Assembly (NCBI GenBank): GCA_963801255.1 | Contig: CAWDEC010000007.1 | Location: 62,001 to 126,000 of the forward strand | From: JAICXG01 sp963801255 | GTDB lineage: Bacteria; Verrucomicrobiota; Verrucomicrobiia; Chthoniobacterales; UBA10450 | Direction: 5' to 3' | DNA length: 64,000 nucleotides | Shown here: positions 15,193 through 24,946 of the stretch, piece after piece | Layout: each line of letters opens with the position of its first letter | Position numbering within the stretch: position 1 is the stretch's first letter | Notes under the pieces: generated by a model | Seen by the model: only the letters and a program-made list of their open reading frames with translations | What the model was told of the DNA's origin: nothing | Databases searched by the model: none | Made by a program: the position numbers and the translations under genes

Positions 15193-16614
15193 ATGCCTAA
15201 CAAAAAGACTCCATCCGACGTCAGCAAAATGATCAAAGACCACGAGGTTAAACTCGTGGATTTCAAGTTCACCGACCTGCCCGGCGCGTGGCAGCATTTC
15301 ACCACCACTCTGACCGAATATAATGAGGAGATTTTCACCGAAGGCCTCGGGTTCGATGGCTCGAGCATCCGCGGCTGGAAGGCAATCAATGCCTCTGACA
15401 TGCTCGTCATTCCCGATCCGGCAACGGCGTGGATAGACATTTTCAATGTCGAGCCGACGCTCAGCCTGATTTGCACGATCGTGGAGCCGATCACGCGCGA
15501 GCCTTATAATCGCGATCCACGTGGTCTGGCGGAAAAAGCCGAGGCATATTTGCAGAGCACCGGCATTGCCGACACGGCGTTTTTCGGCCCGGAAGCGGAA
15601 TTCTTCATCTTTGACGATGTGCGTTTCAGCACGAGCGGGAACAGCTCATTTCACTGCGTAGAGAGTAGCGAAGGCCATTGGAACAGCGATCGAGATGAAG
15701 CACCGAACCTTGGATATAAAATCCGCGCGAAGGAAGGTTATTTCCCGGTCGCGCCGGCTGATACCCTGCAAGACATCCGCAACGAAATGTGCCTCGAGCT
15801 GGAGCGGGCCGGCATCCCGATTGAGCGCCAGCATCATGAGGTCGCAACCGCCGGTCAGGCAGAGATTGATATTCGTTTCGCGCCCCTCAAGACGATGGGC
15901 GACCAGATGCAGTACTACAAATACATCGTTCGCAATGTCGCGCGCCGGCACAACAAGACCGTCACCTTCATGCCGAAGCCGCTCTTCGGTGATAACGGCT
16001 CGGGCATGCACACCCACATGTCACTTTGGAAGGATGACAAACCGCTCTTTGCCGGTAACGGCTACGCGGGGTTGAGCGACACGGCGCTCTTTTTTATCGG
16101 AGGCATCTTGAAGCATGCTCCCGCGTTGACCGCCATCACCAATCCGACGACAAACAGCTACAAGCGGCTGGTGCCGGGCTTCGAAGCCCCAGTCAATCTC
16201 GCCTACTCGGCACGCAATCGCTCGGCCGCGATCCGCATTCCGACCTATTCGCCAAATCCGAAGGCAAAGCGCATCGAATTCCGCACTCCGGATGCAGCCG
16301 CGAATCCGTATGTCGCCTTTGCGGCCCTGCTGCTCGCCGGACTGGACGGAATCCAAAACCGAATCGATCCCGGCGATCCGCTCGACAAAAACCTTTATGA
16401 GCTGCCCCCGGAAGAACTGGCTGGCGTGCCGAGCGTGCCGGACTCGTTAGGCGGAGCGATTGCGGCCCTGGAGGCCGATCATGCGTTTCTTCTTCGCGGT
16501 GACGTCTTCAATGCGGACTTCATCAACAACTGGATCGAGATGAAGCAAAAGGAATACGACGCGCTTCGACTGCGCCCGCATCCGTTCGAGTTCCAGATGT
16601 ACTACGACGTGTAG
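15193..16614 (+). CDS. glnA: Glutamine synthetase, type I
   Basis: A 473-residue enzyme of normal GSI length; it makes glutamine from glutamate, ammonia and ATP in the cytoplasm. Landmarks: GLGFDGSSIRGW near residue 52, FGPEAEFFIFD, GDNGSGMHTHMS (active-site loop), NPTTNSYKRLVPGFEAPVN (ATP binding) and the adenylylation-type site KNLYELPPEE with Tyr402, indicating the beta subtype regulated by adenylyltransferase. The plus-strand string TCGTTAGGC at 16444-16452 encodes SLG. Cotranscription with the PII gene upstream is likely. Confidence 0.97.
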   Translation: MPNKKTPSDVSKMIKDHEVKLVDFKFTDLPGAWQHFTTTLTEYNEEIFTEGLGFDGSSIRGWKAINASDMLVIPDPATAWIDIFNVEPTLSLICTIVEPITREPYNRDPRGLAEKAEAYLQSTGIADTAFFGPEAEFFIFDDVRFSTSGNSSFHCVESSEGHWNSDRDEAPNLGYKIRAKEGYFPVAPADTLQDIRNEMCLELERAGIPIERQHHEVATAGQAEIDIRFAPLKTMGDQMQYYKYIVRNVARRHNKTVTFMPKPLFGDNGSGMHTHMSLWKDDKPLFAGNGYAGLSDTALFFIGGILKHAPALTAITNPTTNSYKRLVPGFEAPVNLAYSARNRSAAIRIPTYSPNPKAKRIEFRTPDAAANPYVAFAALLLAGLDGIQNRIDPGDPLDKNLYELPPEELAGVPSVPDSLGGAIAALEADHAFLLRGDVFNADFINNWIEMKQKEYDALRLRPHPFEFQMYYDV

Positions 16615-16699
16615 GCGGGGCGATTCCTCTGCACTGCCACCGGTGACTGCTCAAGCCTAACGAAACCGGAAACTCCTTGCATGCGCAGGAGTTCGTCCG

Positions 16700-17041
16700 A
16701 TGTTTGGATTCGTTATGAGTCTGCTGGCCATGTTGTCGAACTTCGGCGGCCCTGATCTGATCATCATCCTGCTGATCGTGCTCGTCTTGTTCGGCGCGAA
16801 AAAACTTCCCGAATTGGCTCGCGGCATGGGACAGGCCGTGAAGGAGTTTCAAAAGGCGAAGGACGAATTCACCGACGAACTCCACAATGCGGGTAAGACT
16901 GCGGAGAAGCCCGATGTTCGCGCGGCTGACGCGACGGTTCCCCGGATTGAGAATGCTCCGACCGCGCGTGAAATACCGCCGACTCCACCGCGCGATGAGA
17001 CGCTCCGGGCAGCGGAAGAGAGCCCGACGCGGGAAGTCTGA
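16700..17041 (+). CDS. tatA: Sec-independent protein translocase subunit TatA/TatB-like
   Basis: A 113-residue protein: one membrane helix (DLIIILLIVLVLFGAKKLPE), the family FGxxKLPEL hinge and an amphipathic helix (LARGMGQAVKEFQKAKDEF), then a hydrophilic tail. TatA forms the pore that exports folded, often cofactor-containing proteins with twin-arginine signals. The KEFQKA pattern favours TatA over TatB. The galactose-oxidase-like gene at 36852 has a possible Tat signal. A copy of GCCTAACGA sits in the gap before the gene (16655-16663). ATG 16700 was taken; in-frame ATGs follow at 16718 and 16730. Confidence 0.9.
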   Translation: MFGFVMSLLAMLSNFGGPDLIIILLIVLVLFGAKKLPELARGMGQAVKEFQKAKDEFTDELHNAGKTAEKPDVRAADATVPRIENAPTAREIPPTPPRDETLRAAEESPTREV

Positions 17042-17168
17042 TTTCCCCCTCATTCCCAGCTGGACCTCGAGATTCGGCTGGTAACGCGAGGCGTTAGCAA
17101 TCGCGGATATTATCCGGTGACAGCGAGCGCCTTTTCGTCTAAGCATACGGCCCGCAAAATTCCGCACC

Positions 17169-17441
17169 ATGCCCGAGTCCGATCTTCGCAGTCGAATCAA
17201 AGAAATGCTGGTCAAAAACCTGATGCTGCAAACCCCGGCAGATCAGATCGCGGACGATTTGCCTCTTTTCGGTCCTGGCGGTTTGGGTTTGGACTCGATC
17301 GATGCTCTCGAATTAGTGGTGAGCATGGAAAAAACCTTCGGGGTTGGCGTGCCAAATTCGGAAGTCGCAGGCAAAGCACTGCAAACGGTCAACTCGATTC
17401 ACGATTACATTGTCGAGAAGACCGAACGCTCTGCGGCTTGA
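17169..17441 (+). CDS. Acyl carrier protein
   Basis: A 90-residue acidic helical protein with the phosphopantetheine attachment motif GLDSIDALEL; Ser43 is the likely attachment site. It carries acyl intermediates in fatty-acid or related synthesis. It is not next to fab genes, so it may be a specialised ACP rather than the main AcpP. LFGPGGLGLDS instead of the usual LGADSLD also suggests a specialised member. Confidence 0.88.
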   Translation: MPESDLRSRIKEMLVKNLMLQTPADQIADDLPLFGPGGLGLDSIDALELVVSMEKTFGVGVPNSEVAGKALQTVNSIHDYIVEKTERSAA

Positions 17442-17458
17442 CAAGTCCCCCCAAAAAC

Positions 17459-18532
17459 CTACTGCGTTTCGGCCAGATTGATCGCGTCAATTAACTGACG
17501 GTATCGCCCAAACTCATGTCGTTGCGGCGTGAAGACTAGTCTTGGCAGGCTCGCTAACTCCGGCTGGTTTCGCTCTTCTGGCAGCGGCCTACCCTGGACA
17601 ATTTCCCCCTCGGAAAGCAAACCCGCAAACCGCTGATTTAAGTCCGCTAGTGCCCTATTCGTTAAGCGGTTACGAATTCGGTAAACCAGCTGAGATCCCA
17701 CCCAGCGCGACGAGTCGTAATTGCGATAGAAAAGCAAAATCCCCGCGACTGCTTCTTCCACGTTGTGTGCAATCTTGATGAAATTGAAGTCGGGCGCCGA
17801 GATCAAACCCTGCTGCAAAAGATGGTCGGTCAGGAAGCTCTTCCACGTTTCCCAATAGCTGCCGTTCGGTTGATCGATGAGCACGATTGGAATGATGAGC
17901 GCTTTGCCCGTTTGCATGAGGGTCAGCGCCTCGAAGCCCTCGTCCATCGTCCCAAATCCTCCGGGAAAAAGGGCATAGGCGTGGGTTTCTTTCACAAAGT
18001 TGAGCTTGCGAGTGAAAAAGTAATTGAAATTAATCAGCTTCGGATCGCCTTGAATGATCTCGTTCGCTCGCTGCTCAAACGGCAACCTGATGTTCAAACC
18101 GAAACTGTTTTCACGTCCCGCGCCGCGCTGTGCCGCCCCCATAATGCCGTCGCCACCGCCGGTGATGACCATGAAATTGTTCGCCACCATTTGCCGCCCA
18201 AATTCTTCAGCCAGCTGTGCATCCGGCTCTGTCGGCGCCGTCCGAGCGGAGCCGAAGATGACGACTTTGCGCACATTGCGATAGGGCGCGAAAACCTTGG
18301 CGGCATAACGCATCTCTTTGAGGGACCGATTCATAAGTTTCAAGTCGCCCGTCCCCATCTTGTCGCGCCCCATCTTGAGTGCCGTCACGATCAATTCCTC
18401 GATAAGGTCGGGGGATTTTTCGACTCGCCAGTCTGCGACCAGCTGGTGGACGCGGGCAGCAAACTCGGGCGCGATATTCGAACCGCGATGGGTGGACTGA
18501 TCCTGGGCGGCGCTTCCGGTAAAATCCTGCAC
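17459..18532 (-). CDS. LOG family protein (TIGR00730-type Rossmann fold)
   Basis: A 357-residue protein. The Rossmann segment begins with KVVIFGSARTAPTEP, the nucleotide loop is VITGGGDGIMGAAQRGA, and the catalytic motif PGGFGTMDEGFEALTLMQ (PGGxGTxxE) is intact. LOG proteins cleave nucleoside 5'-monophosphates to free base and phosphoribose; in some bacteria they make cytokinins. The protein is longer than the simple 190-residue LOGs, with an N-terminal extension and a C-terminal region of about 100 residues, as in the PpnN-like class. It converges on the ACP gene with an 18-bp gap. Confidence 0.9.
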   Translation of the reverse strand: MQDFTGSAAQDQSTHRGSNIAPEFAARVHQLVADWRVEKSPDLIEELIVTALKMGRDKMGTGDLKLMNRSLKEMRYAAKVFAPYRNVRKVVIFGSARTAPTEPDAQLAEEFGRQMVANNFMVITGGGDGIMGAAQRGAGRENSFGLNIRLPFEQRANEIIQGDPKLINFNYFFTRKLNFVKETHAYALFPGGFGTMDEGFEALTLMQTGKALIIPIVLIDQPNGSYWETWKSFLTDHLLQQGLISAPDFNFIKIAHNVEEAVAGILLFYRNYDSSRWVGSQLVYRIRNRLTNRALADLNQRFAGLLSEGEIVQGRPLPEERNQPELASLPRLVFTPQRHEFGRYRQLIDAINLAETQ

Positions 18533-18584
18533 GCGACCAATTGAGCTACTTCCACGCCGACAGACAGCGGAAAGTTCGCCAGCG

Positions 18585-19460
18585 TCAGACAGATCTTAAG
18601 TCGCTGAGAATTTCCTGCATGTGACGAATGGGCAACGAGTAATGCCCCTCACCTTCCACCATGCGAGACGTACAGTTGGGCAGGCGTTTGCCTAACGAGT
18701 CCGCAAGGTTCCAATGGAAGCTGCGATCCTTCTTTCCGTGCCACAGTCGCACCGGGACACGGATCTCCTCGAGCGAAAATCCCCAGGGTTGCGCGTAGAT
18801 CTCGGCATCAACCATCAGACCATCGGCTGAAGCACGCCAAGCCTGGCGCTGGCTTTCAAAACACGCCTCAAACGCCGCGATATCGCGTAACACGCTGGCG
18901 TCACATGGCTGAAGAAGCTTGAGCAGGAGCGGGCGCAACCGAATGGGCAATTTGAGGGAGAGAAAAGGCCGCACAGCGTGAAACGAATAGCGCAGTAACT
19001 CGCGATGCCGCGGGTAAAAGAAAAGCATCCATCGGTAGAGTGGAAGCAATCCATTGCGATCGGGAAGGTCTGTAAGCGGCGGCGCGCCGCTCACAACGGC
19101 AATCGCGCGCACGCGCTCCGCCATCGCCCAAGCCGACGCGAAGGCATACGGCGTTCCGCCGGAAATCCCGAGCATGCGAAATTGTTCGATCCCCAACCTA
19201 TCCGCGAGCTCCTCAAGCAGCGGCGGCCAATCGAGCAACTTCCTCTTCGGGTGAAGCGACGAACTTCTAATTCCGGGGCGATCAGGAGAAATGATGCGGA
19301 GGTTAAGCTCGCGCGCTGCCGTATCTGTCAGCTCAGCCATGGTGCGTGAGCTGGGCCAGCCATGAGAAAAGAAGATCGGCTCGCCATCGCGCGCTCCGTA
19401 TTCCGCAAGCGCGATTGTCTGGCCGCTCGCGAGAGAGATGACGGAAAGTTCAGCAGTCAT
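18585..19460 (-). CDS. Alpha/beta hydrolase
   Basis: A 291-residue hydrolase. The oxyanion region FFSHGWPSSR, the nucleophile elbow GISGGTPYA (Ser) and the late catalytic His in VEGEGHYSLPIRHM are all present; a C-terminal RVPVRLWHGKKDRSF holds the acidic residue region. No signal peptide, so it acts in the cytoplasm. Substrate unknown. GCCTAACGA at 18690-18698 reads SLGK on the coding strand, and another copy lies just upstream of the start (19463-19471). Confidence 0.88.
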   Translation of the reverse strand: MTAELSVISLASGQTIALAEYGARDGEPIFFSHGWPSSRTMAELTDTAARELNLRIISPDRPGIRSSSLHPKRKLLDWPPLLEELADRLGIEQFRMLGISGGTPYAFASAWAMAERVRAIAVVSGAPPLTDLPDRNGLLPLYRWMLFFYPRHRELLRYSFHAVRPFLSLKLPIRLRPLLLKLLQPCDASVLRDIAAFEACFESQRQAWRASADGLMVDAEIYAQPWGFSLEEIRVPVRLWHGKKDRSFHWNLADSLGKRLPNCTSRMVEGEGHYSLPIRHMQEILSDLRSV

Positions 19461-19628
19461 TTGCCTAACGACATGCGGTTATGGCGGTGCCAAGAATTTT
19501 TGGATAGTTGTTGGCTGTCCACTAGTCTCACCGCGAGCGATATGGCGCGCGAATTGCCGACCAGACTTCCCCGTGGAATTGGACGCGGCAAATACGGCAC
19601 ACTAATCTCTCCCTGGATTCGATTCCTC

Positions 19629-20877
19629 ATGCCGCAATTTTCTTATCGCGCTCGTAATGCCCAAGGGGCTCTTGTTGAAGGGGTGCTCAACGTAACCGAT
19701 CGGGCCGTCGCCATACGGCAGATCGAACAGCAAAACTGTGTCCCGATCAGGGTGGATGCGATGAACACCGGGCCGCAGGTGATCGATGGCAAGCCTGCCG
19801 CGCCGGCTGCGGCACCGACGCAGAATCTAAAGATTCCGCACGGGCAATTGCTTATTTTTACCGAGCAGCTTGCGCATCTGCTGCAGGCGGGAATGACCCT
19901 CGATGAGAGCCTTGGGCGTGCTGGAAAAACGGCTCAAGCATCCACGCGTGCAGCAGATGACAAACTCTCTGCACCAGGCGCTGATTGATGGCCGGAGTTT
20001 TTCGCAGGCCTTGCGCGATTTTCCGCGGGTCTTCACACCGCTCTACATCAACATGGTAGGCGCAGGCGAAGCAAGCGGCGCGCTACCAGACATCCTCATG
20101 CGGGTGGTGAAACATTTGATGCAGGAAAAGAACCTGCGTGACCGCGTTTCGCAGGCGCTGATTTATCCGGCCTTTCTTGCCCTCGCCGGTTGCGGACTGA
20201 TCGTCATCTTTATCACCTTCATGGTGCCGCAGCTCACTGGCTTCATGCAGCAAACTGGCGGCACCTTGCCTGCGCCGACGCGAGTTCTGCTCAGCATGCA
20301 TGATTTAATCACCGGCTATTGGTGGCTCGTCGTCCTCGTCGCCCTCGGAATCCTGGTCGCCTTTCGGGCTTTCGTTCGGAGCGAGGAAGGACGTTTAAGC
20401 TGGGATCGTTTTCGCCTGAACATTCCTGGCTACGGGCGTATCCGGCAGCATCAGTATTATGCGCAATTTGCGCGAACGCTGGGCACGCTCATGGAAAACG
20501 GTGTTCCACTTTTGCGTGCGCTCGACCTGGTGGGCGAGATCGCCGGAAACAGCTTTCTCGAAGCGAAGTTGCGCGAGGTGCGCAAAGCGGTCATCGATGG
20601 TGCCAACCTCTCCAACGCTCTGGCGCGGGAGAAGCTCTTCCCCGAGCTCTTTACCGATATGATGTCCGTTGGCGAGCAAACCGGTCACTTCGCGCAAACC
20701 ATGCAAACCATCGCTGACGTCTACGAACGCGAGCTGGATCGCACGGTAAACGTGATCTCCGCGCTGATTCCGCCGGTGATCATTGTCCTGATTGCAATCG
20801 TGGTCGGCTTTGTCGTTTACAGCATCCTCGACGCGGTCTTCTCCATGACACAAAGTTTGCGGATGCGCCCAGGCTAA
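19629..20877 (+). CDS. gspF: Type II secretion inner-membrane protein GspF (one-base frameshift)
   Basis: Read with one frame correction this is a GspF of about 415 residues: MPQFSYRARNAQG N-terminus, first cytoplasmic T2SSF domain, membrane helix (ALAGCGLIVIFITFMVPQL), second T2SSF domain (FARTLGTLMENGVPLLRALD) and a last helix (ALIPPVIIVLIAIVVGFVVY). GspF is the platform protein of the T2SS/type IV pilus motor. The frame breaks near 19917-19930: upstream reads MTLDESLG, downstream resumes with VLEKRLKHPRVQQ, so one base too many is present. It could be a sequence error or a true disruption. The gene starts a plus-strand T2SS arm with two further genes. Confidence 0.85.
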
Positions 20878-20894
20878 TCTACCATCGCCGCCGA

Positions 20895-21965
20895 ATGCTC
20901 GTTCGTGTCGTCGCGTTTGCTCTCCTTCTGGCGATAGCCCGCTCTGGCTTCGCCCAGGTCGCGCTACCGGCGTCGGGTGTGCAATTGCTCAAACCGAACG
21001 AGGCGTCAGGGGCAGCGCCGGACAATGCCTGGATCGACCTGCGCCAAAACAGCGCGGCCCACTCCAAACCTCAAGCGGCGCCGAGTTGGGTTGAGTCAGT
21101 CACCTTTACCCCGGCGCGGAAAGATTCGGACGCGACGAAAAAAAACGTATTCCGTATTCGCCTAACGAAGCCTAACGACGACTGCCAGATTCTTCTTTTT
21201 CGTCTTTATTTTGACGATCTGCCTGAGGCGCAACCGGAGCTGATCGCGTGGGACGAATCGGGCACACAGCTGATCCGCTCTGGCCCACTCGGCCAAAAGA
21301 CGGGTCTTGCTACCTCTTCGAGCACGACTGTCCCGATGATCGGAGTGAGCGCGATAGACGTCGAAGTGCCGGGCGATGGACGTTCCGTGCGCGGAGCGTA
21401 TTTGGATTGGATGAGATCGAGCCAGGTGATGCGCCCGTTGCACGCTCCTCAACAGAAGTTGATGGCGGACTCATTTGACGGCCCGGCTGCGCTCAAGGCT
21501 GGAGAAGAAGACTCGGAAGCTTTTGGCACGGTAAAAGCGCCGCTCACCACCGAAATCATCCCAATCGGTCCCAGCATGCAGACCGGTGGCGCCTTTCAGT
21601 TTGGTCTCGACTCGCAGCCCCTCATCGCGCTGATCACTTTTGAAGTTGCCAGTCCGCAGATCGAATCGCCGCCTGAGGTGTATGTGAACGGGCAAGATAT
21701 TGGACCGGCCACGCTCGTTTTGCCGGACCTCGCCGATCCGGCTTACCGCGGACTCTCGGTGGCGCTGCTCGACACCATGCAGTTCCAATACACCGGTTGG
21801 GTGCGGGCGCAGAAGATCGTTCCAGCCTCCGTCTTGAAGGCAGGCACGAATGATGTGATGATTTTGGCGGGCGCCGGAACTTCCTCCTCGGCGGTAAGGG
21901 AAACGCAAATGCAGCTAAAATATCTTTGGGACAAATCGGATTACCTGCTCGAGCCGCTGAAGTAA
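20895..21965 (+). CDS. Secreted protein of unknown function in the T2SS cluster
   Basis: A 356-residue protein with a signal peptide (VVAFALLLAIARSGFAQ). The rest is beta-rich without recognisable domain; it includes FRIRLTKPNDDCQILLF and a late VYVNGQDIGPATLVLPDLAD. Its place between gspF and gspG with short gaps suggests a T2SS accessory component or a dedicated substrate. Two copies of GCCTAACGA stand 10 bp apart at 21160-21178, read as LTKPND. I do not recognise the family. Confidence 0.65.
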   Translation: MLVRVVAFALLLAIARSGFAQVALPASGVQLLKPNEASGAAPDNAWIDLRQNSAAHSKPQAAPSWVESVTFTPARKDSDATKKNVFRIRLTKPNDDCQILLFRLYFDDLPEAQPELIAWDESGTQLIRSGPLGQKTGLATSSSTTVPMIGVSAIDVEVPGDGRSVRGAYLDWMRSSQVMRPLHAPQQKLMADSFDGPAALKAGEEDSEAFGTVKAPLTTEIIPIGPSMQTGGAFQFGLDSQPLIALITFEVASPQIESPPEVYVNGQDIGPATLVLPDLADPAYRGLSVALLDTMQFQYTGWVRAQKIVPASVLKAGTNDVMILAGAGTSSSAVRETQMQLKYLWDKSDYLLEPLK

Positions 21966-21983
21966 CCTCGTCGTTTATTGTTT

Positions 21984-22394
21984 ATGCGTAAAAGTCAAAG
22001 TGGTTTCACGCTCCTCGAGATCATGCTCGTGGTCACAATCATCGCTCTCTTGCTGGGGGCTGCCATCTACAAGATGGCGCCGAGTCTCGACATAGCGAAA
22101 ACGACCGTCGTCTCAGCCGACATTCAAAGCCTGCGCACGGCGCTTCTCTCCTATTCGGGAATGAACGGATTCTATCCGACGACCGAGCAAGGGTTGCAGG
22201 CGCTGGTCACACGGCCATCGGGCGATCCGGCTCCGGAGCGCTGGGTGCATTTCATGGATTCGGTGCCAAAAGATCCATGGGGATTGCCATATATCTATCG
22301 TTGTCCAGGGCAGAAGAATCCGACGGGCTACGATCTTTACTCAGCCGGACCGGATCGCAAGCCCGATACGCCGGACGACGACTGGGGTCGCTAA
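21984..22394 (+). CDS. gspG: Type II secretion major pseudopilin GspG
   Basis: A 136-residue pseudopilin with a short leader ending in Gly before FTLLEIMLVVTIIALLLG: prepilin peptidase cuts between G and F, and Glu5 of the mature protein is present. The C-terminal domain has the GspG features GFYPTTEQGLQALV, PKDPWGLPYIYRCPG and YDLYSAGPDRKPDTPDD (calcium-binding loop). ATG 21984 gives the MRKSQSG leader. The gene ends 57 bp before the convergent T2SS arm. Confidence 0.95.
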   Translation: MRKSQSGFTLLEIMLVVTIIALLLGAAIYKMAPSLDIAKTTVVSADIQSLRTALLSYSGMNGFYPTTEQGLQALVTRPSGDPAPERWVHFMDSVPKDPWGLPYIYRCPGQKNPTGYDLYSAGPDRKPDTPDDDWGR

Positions 22395-22451
22395 AACAGA
22401 CCTCAGAGGCGTGTCCTTCCGCCGACAGGTGAGGTACGTCAGGCTGGGCGA

Positions 22452-23117
22452 CTAATTATCGGAGTCGTCGTCCCCACTTTCGATCTGCTTGACCGTCTGC
22501 CCTCGCTGCTGCCCCGGCAAAGGCTGGTTAGGCACACCACGGCGATGAATCGTCGGCCGCACATGAGGTGGCGGAGGCGTGGGCATTTGCGGCACCGGCA
22601 TCGGTCGCGGGATTTGCGGCTGAAGTCCATTGCGGGGGTTGGGATGGTTTCCAGGGATCGGTGCTGTTTGTTGGACTTGCGGCGGGATGGGATTTTGGAT
22701 CGCCTGGCTCAGGAGCGCTTCGTTGAAAGTGAGGGTGGCAAACTGCCCGTCCTTTGTAATCGTGACCTTTGTCTCCCCCACCCGATCCGACCACTGAATG
22801 TTGGAAATGGAATAACCGTCAATCGTCTCCTTCGTGTTCAGATATTCCTTTAAATTCTTGTCGGTCGTCGACGCGACCGTGACAAAATCACCATCGGTCG
22901 AGTGCGCGGCATTGGCCACGTAGAGGTCCTTGGCGAAATCTGGCTTCGTTCCGACCGCCGCGCCGGCGCTCGCAACCGCGAAAGGCGAACGTTTCACCAT
23001 CGGCGCGTAATGCGAAAAAGGTTCCGTGCTCGGAAGATCGCCTTTACCCCAGCCGCTCGTCGTTAGGCAAAGGAACGCTCCGCTCACGAGGAAGGCGCGA
23101 GATTTTGAGCTCATCAT
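22452..23117 (-). CDS. Secreted Pro-rich protein at the end of the T2SS minus-strand arm
   Basis: A 221-residue protein with a signal peptide (FLVSGAFLCLTTSGWG) and a Pro/Gln-rich C-terminal third (PPPPHVRPTIHRR). The middle has YSISNIQWSDRVGETKVTIT. Position after gspM suggests a GspC-like or periplasmic accessory role, but no PDZ or HR domain is visible. The start codon overlaps the stop of gspM (ATGA, 23114-23117), so translation is coupled. Copy of the 9-mer at 23060-23068 (LT reading, within the signal peptide). Confidence 0.65.
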   Translation of the reverse strand: MMSSKSRAFLVSGAFLCLTTSGWGKGDLPSTEPFSHYAPMVKRSPFAVASAGAAVGTKPDFAKDLYVANAAHSTDGDFVTVASTTDKNLKEYLNTKETIDGYSISNIQWSDRVGETKVTITKDGQFATLTFNEALLSQAIQNPIPPQVQQTAPIPGNHPNPRNGLQPQIPRPMPVPQMPTPPPPHVRPTIHRRGVPNQPLPGQQRGQTVKQIESGDDDSDN

Positions 23118-23662
23118 TTTTGGCCAACAGGCGCGAACCATTTCGCGATCTTGAAACGACCTTGCATGACGCTCGGATCGTTTGGATCCACCATCAAGTT
23201 TACATTTTCAAAGACTATGAAAGCCTCCGGGCGCTGTGCATCGTAGAGAAAATGAACAAGAGGTTCCCAGGCACTTTTCGTCTCAAAAGTGGCGGAGACC
23301 GATTTATGCGATGAAGTGTTTTCGACCGGACCGATCTGCGGATTTTCGATCTGCACGTTGTAATGTCCGGCGACATCCTTGACCAAAGTGAGCAGAGAGG
23401 AAGCTTCCGCGGGATTGTTCGATTTGGGTTGTGTCTTTTTCAACCAATCAGCGCGCCGCTGCCACATCTTCTCTCCCTCGAGATAGGCTTTTTGCTCAGC
23501 GCGTTGTTGCCGCTCCTCGGCGTAAGCGGCCCGCGCGCCCGCGCTCATCCCAAGAACGGTGCTCCAGATGATGACGTTGATGAGAAGGAAGAGAACTCCG
23601 GCCACGACATAGGCGAGCATGCGCTCTCGTTGATTCAGACGAGCAAGCCATTTCTCAATCAT
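23114..23662 (-). CDS. gspM: GspM/PilO-like T2SS assembly protein
   Basis: A 182-residue bitopic membrane protein: short cytoplasmic N-terminus with RLNQRERMLA, one membrane helix (YVVAGVLFLLINVIIWSTVL), a coiled coil (residues 45-80) and a small ferredoxin-like periplasmic domain. This is the plan of GspM/PilO, which partners GspL/PilN in the T2SS inner-membrane platform. Start overlaps the stop of the upstream gspL-like gene by 4 nt (23659-23662). Assignment rests on architecture and position. Confidence 0.75.
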   Translation of the reverse strand: MIEKWLARLNQRERMLAYVVAGVLFLLINVIIWSTVLGMSAGARAAYAEERQQRAEQKAYLEGEKMWQRRADWLKKTQPKSNNPAEASSLLTLVKDVAGHYNVQIENPQIGPVENTSSHKSVSATFETKSAWEPLVHFLYDAQRPEAFIVFENVNLMVDPNDPSVMQGRFKIAKWFAPVGQK

Positions 23663-24946
23663 TTGGTCTTGCCCTCCAGACGAAATTGCGCGTGGTCGTT
23701 AGGCAAAATACGCGGCGTTTGCAGGTTGAAAGTAAAGTCCCTTAAACCCGAGTTCTTCTTCACCGCTTCCGCGAACTGGTAAGCGAGCGCAGCGGAAGGC
23801 GCTTCGCCCTGGACTGAAATGTTGCGCGCCGATTGTTCGTAAACCGTGATACGCACGTCGGGATTCGGCAGGCTCTCAAAGAGATGAAGCAGGACCTCGA
23901 TCGGATAATAATGCGGATCAATCGCAGGAGAGAGCGTCTTCCAATTCGCTTCTGCCTGCTTGATAAAATCGACTCGCGGGCCATCGCGCTTGATCGCCTT
24001 CTGCAGGTGTCCGACCTGAAAGCGCACCACGACCAGGTAAAGCAAGAAGAGGACAAAAATGGCGGCATAGATTCCGCCCGCCCAGAAAGAGACGGCGGCG
24101 CCACTCTCCTCGGCTAACGAGTGCTGCACGCTGCCGGCGCCAGGTATCAGGCAAAAGATCGAGCTTCACCGGCACGGGCGGCGCTTCCGGCGCCATCAGG
24201 TCGGGCCGTTGTGCGAAAACCCGCTCAATCGTGTCACGCAGTTGAAGGCATTCTTCTCCGAGCAGGACTTTCGGGAACGAAGTGTCTATGCCTTGCAATT
24301 CAGCGCTCAAAGCCAGTTGCGGCAGATCGCGCTGTAAGCCTTCCTCCTCGTTAGCGTCGAGCGTGCGCGTAAGGCTGAGCTTACCGTTTTCGCTAATGGC
24401 AGAAACGAGCTTCTCGCCTTCGCGATAAATCATGAGCGCCCGAGTGGTGGCGGCATGCGAGGCGGCGCGTTGTGCGGCGTAAACCGTTACCTGCCGTGGA
24501 ATGAACCCGCGATTGATGAGCGGGCCCGCGAGCTCGTTGAGTCGCCCGTTATGCACGGCCACGGAAGAGATCACGCTTTCGTTCTCACTCTTTTCAATCA
24601 CTTCGAAGGCGCTGGTTACGTCTTCGGGTGGATAGGGGAAAGCCTTCTCTACCTGCAGCCGTACCATGCCTTCGTACTCCGAAGGATCGGTTGTTGGTAG
24701 ACGCAGGCGTTGCGCAATGACGGCGTTGATGGGAAGCGACAAGACCAGCTCATCGCCAGTTGTGAGCAAGCTGGCCGCTTCGTTCAGATTGGCCACGTTT
24801 CGCACTTCCCAGGTCCCGTTGTCCCCGCGTGTGCGGACCAGATTCCAGCCGCGCCCTGAGGGCGCTATAAAAACAGGAGCGTGTACGGGTTCGATATTAA
24901 AATTCCTTCCAACGAAGTATCTGCGGCGTAGCGGTTTTCCGGACAA
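23659..24946 (-). CDS. gspL: GspL-like T2SS assembly ATPase-fold protein (one-base frameshift)
   Basis: Two frames together give a GspL/PilM-PilN-like protein of about 428 residues. The 5' part has the actin-like cytoplasmic domain (ELVLSLPINAVIAQRLRLP, VRLQVEKAFPYPPED) ending at DLLPDTWR. The second frame begins at about 24125 with SLAEESGAAVSFWAGG, runs through a membrane helix (YAAIFVLFLLYLVVVRF) and ends in a PilN-like periplasmic domain. The total is 1288 bp, one more than a multiple of three; the break lies near 24080-24125, beside GGCTAACGA, a one-mismatch copy of the motif (24112-24120). The start is uncertain: TTG 24946 overlaps gspK by 50 nt. Confidence 0.75.
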
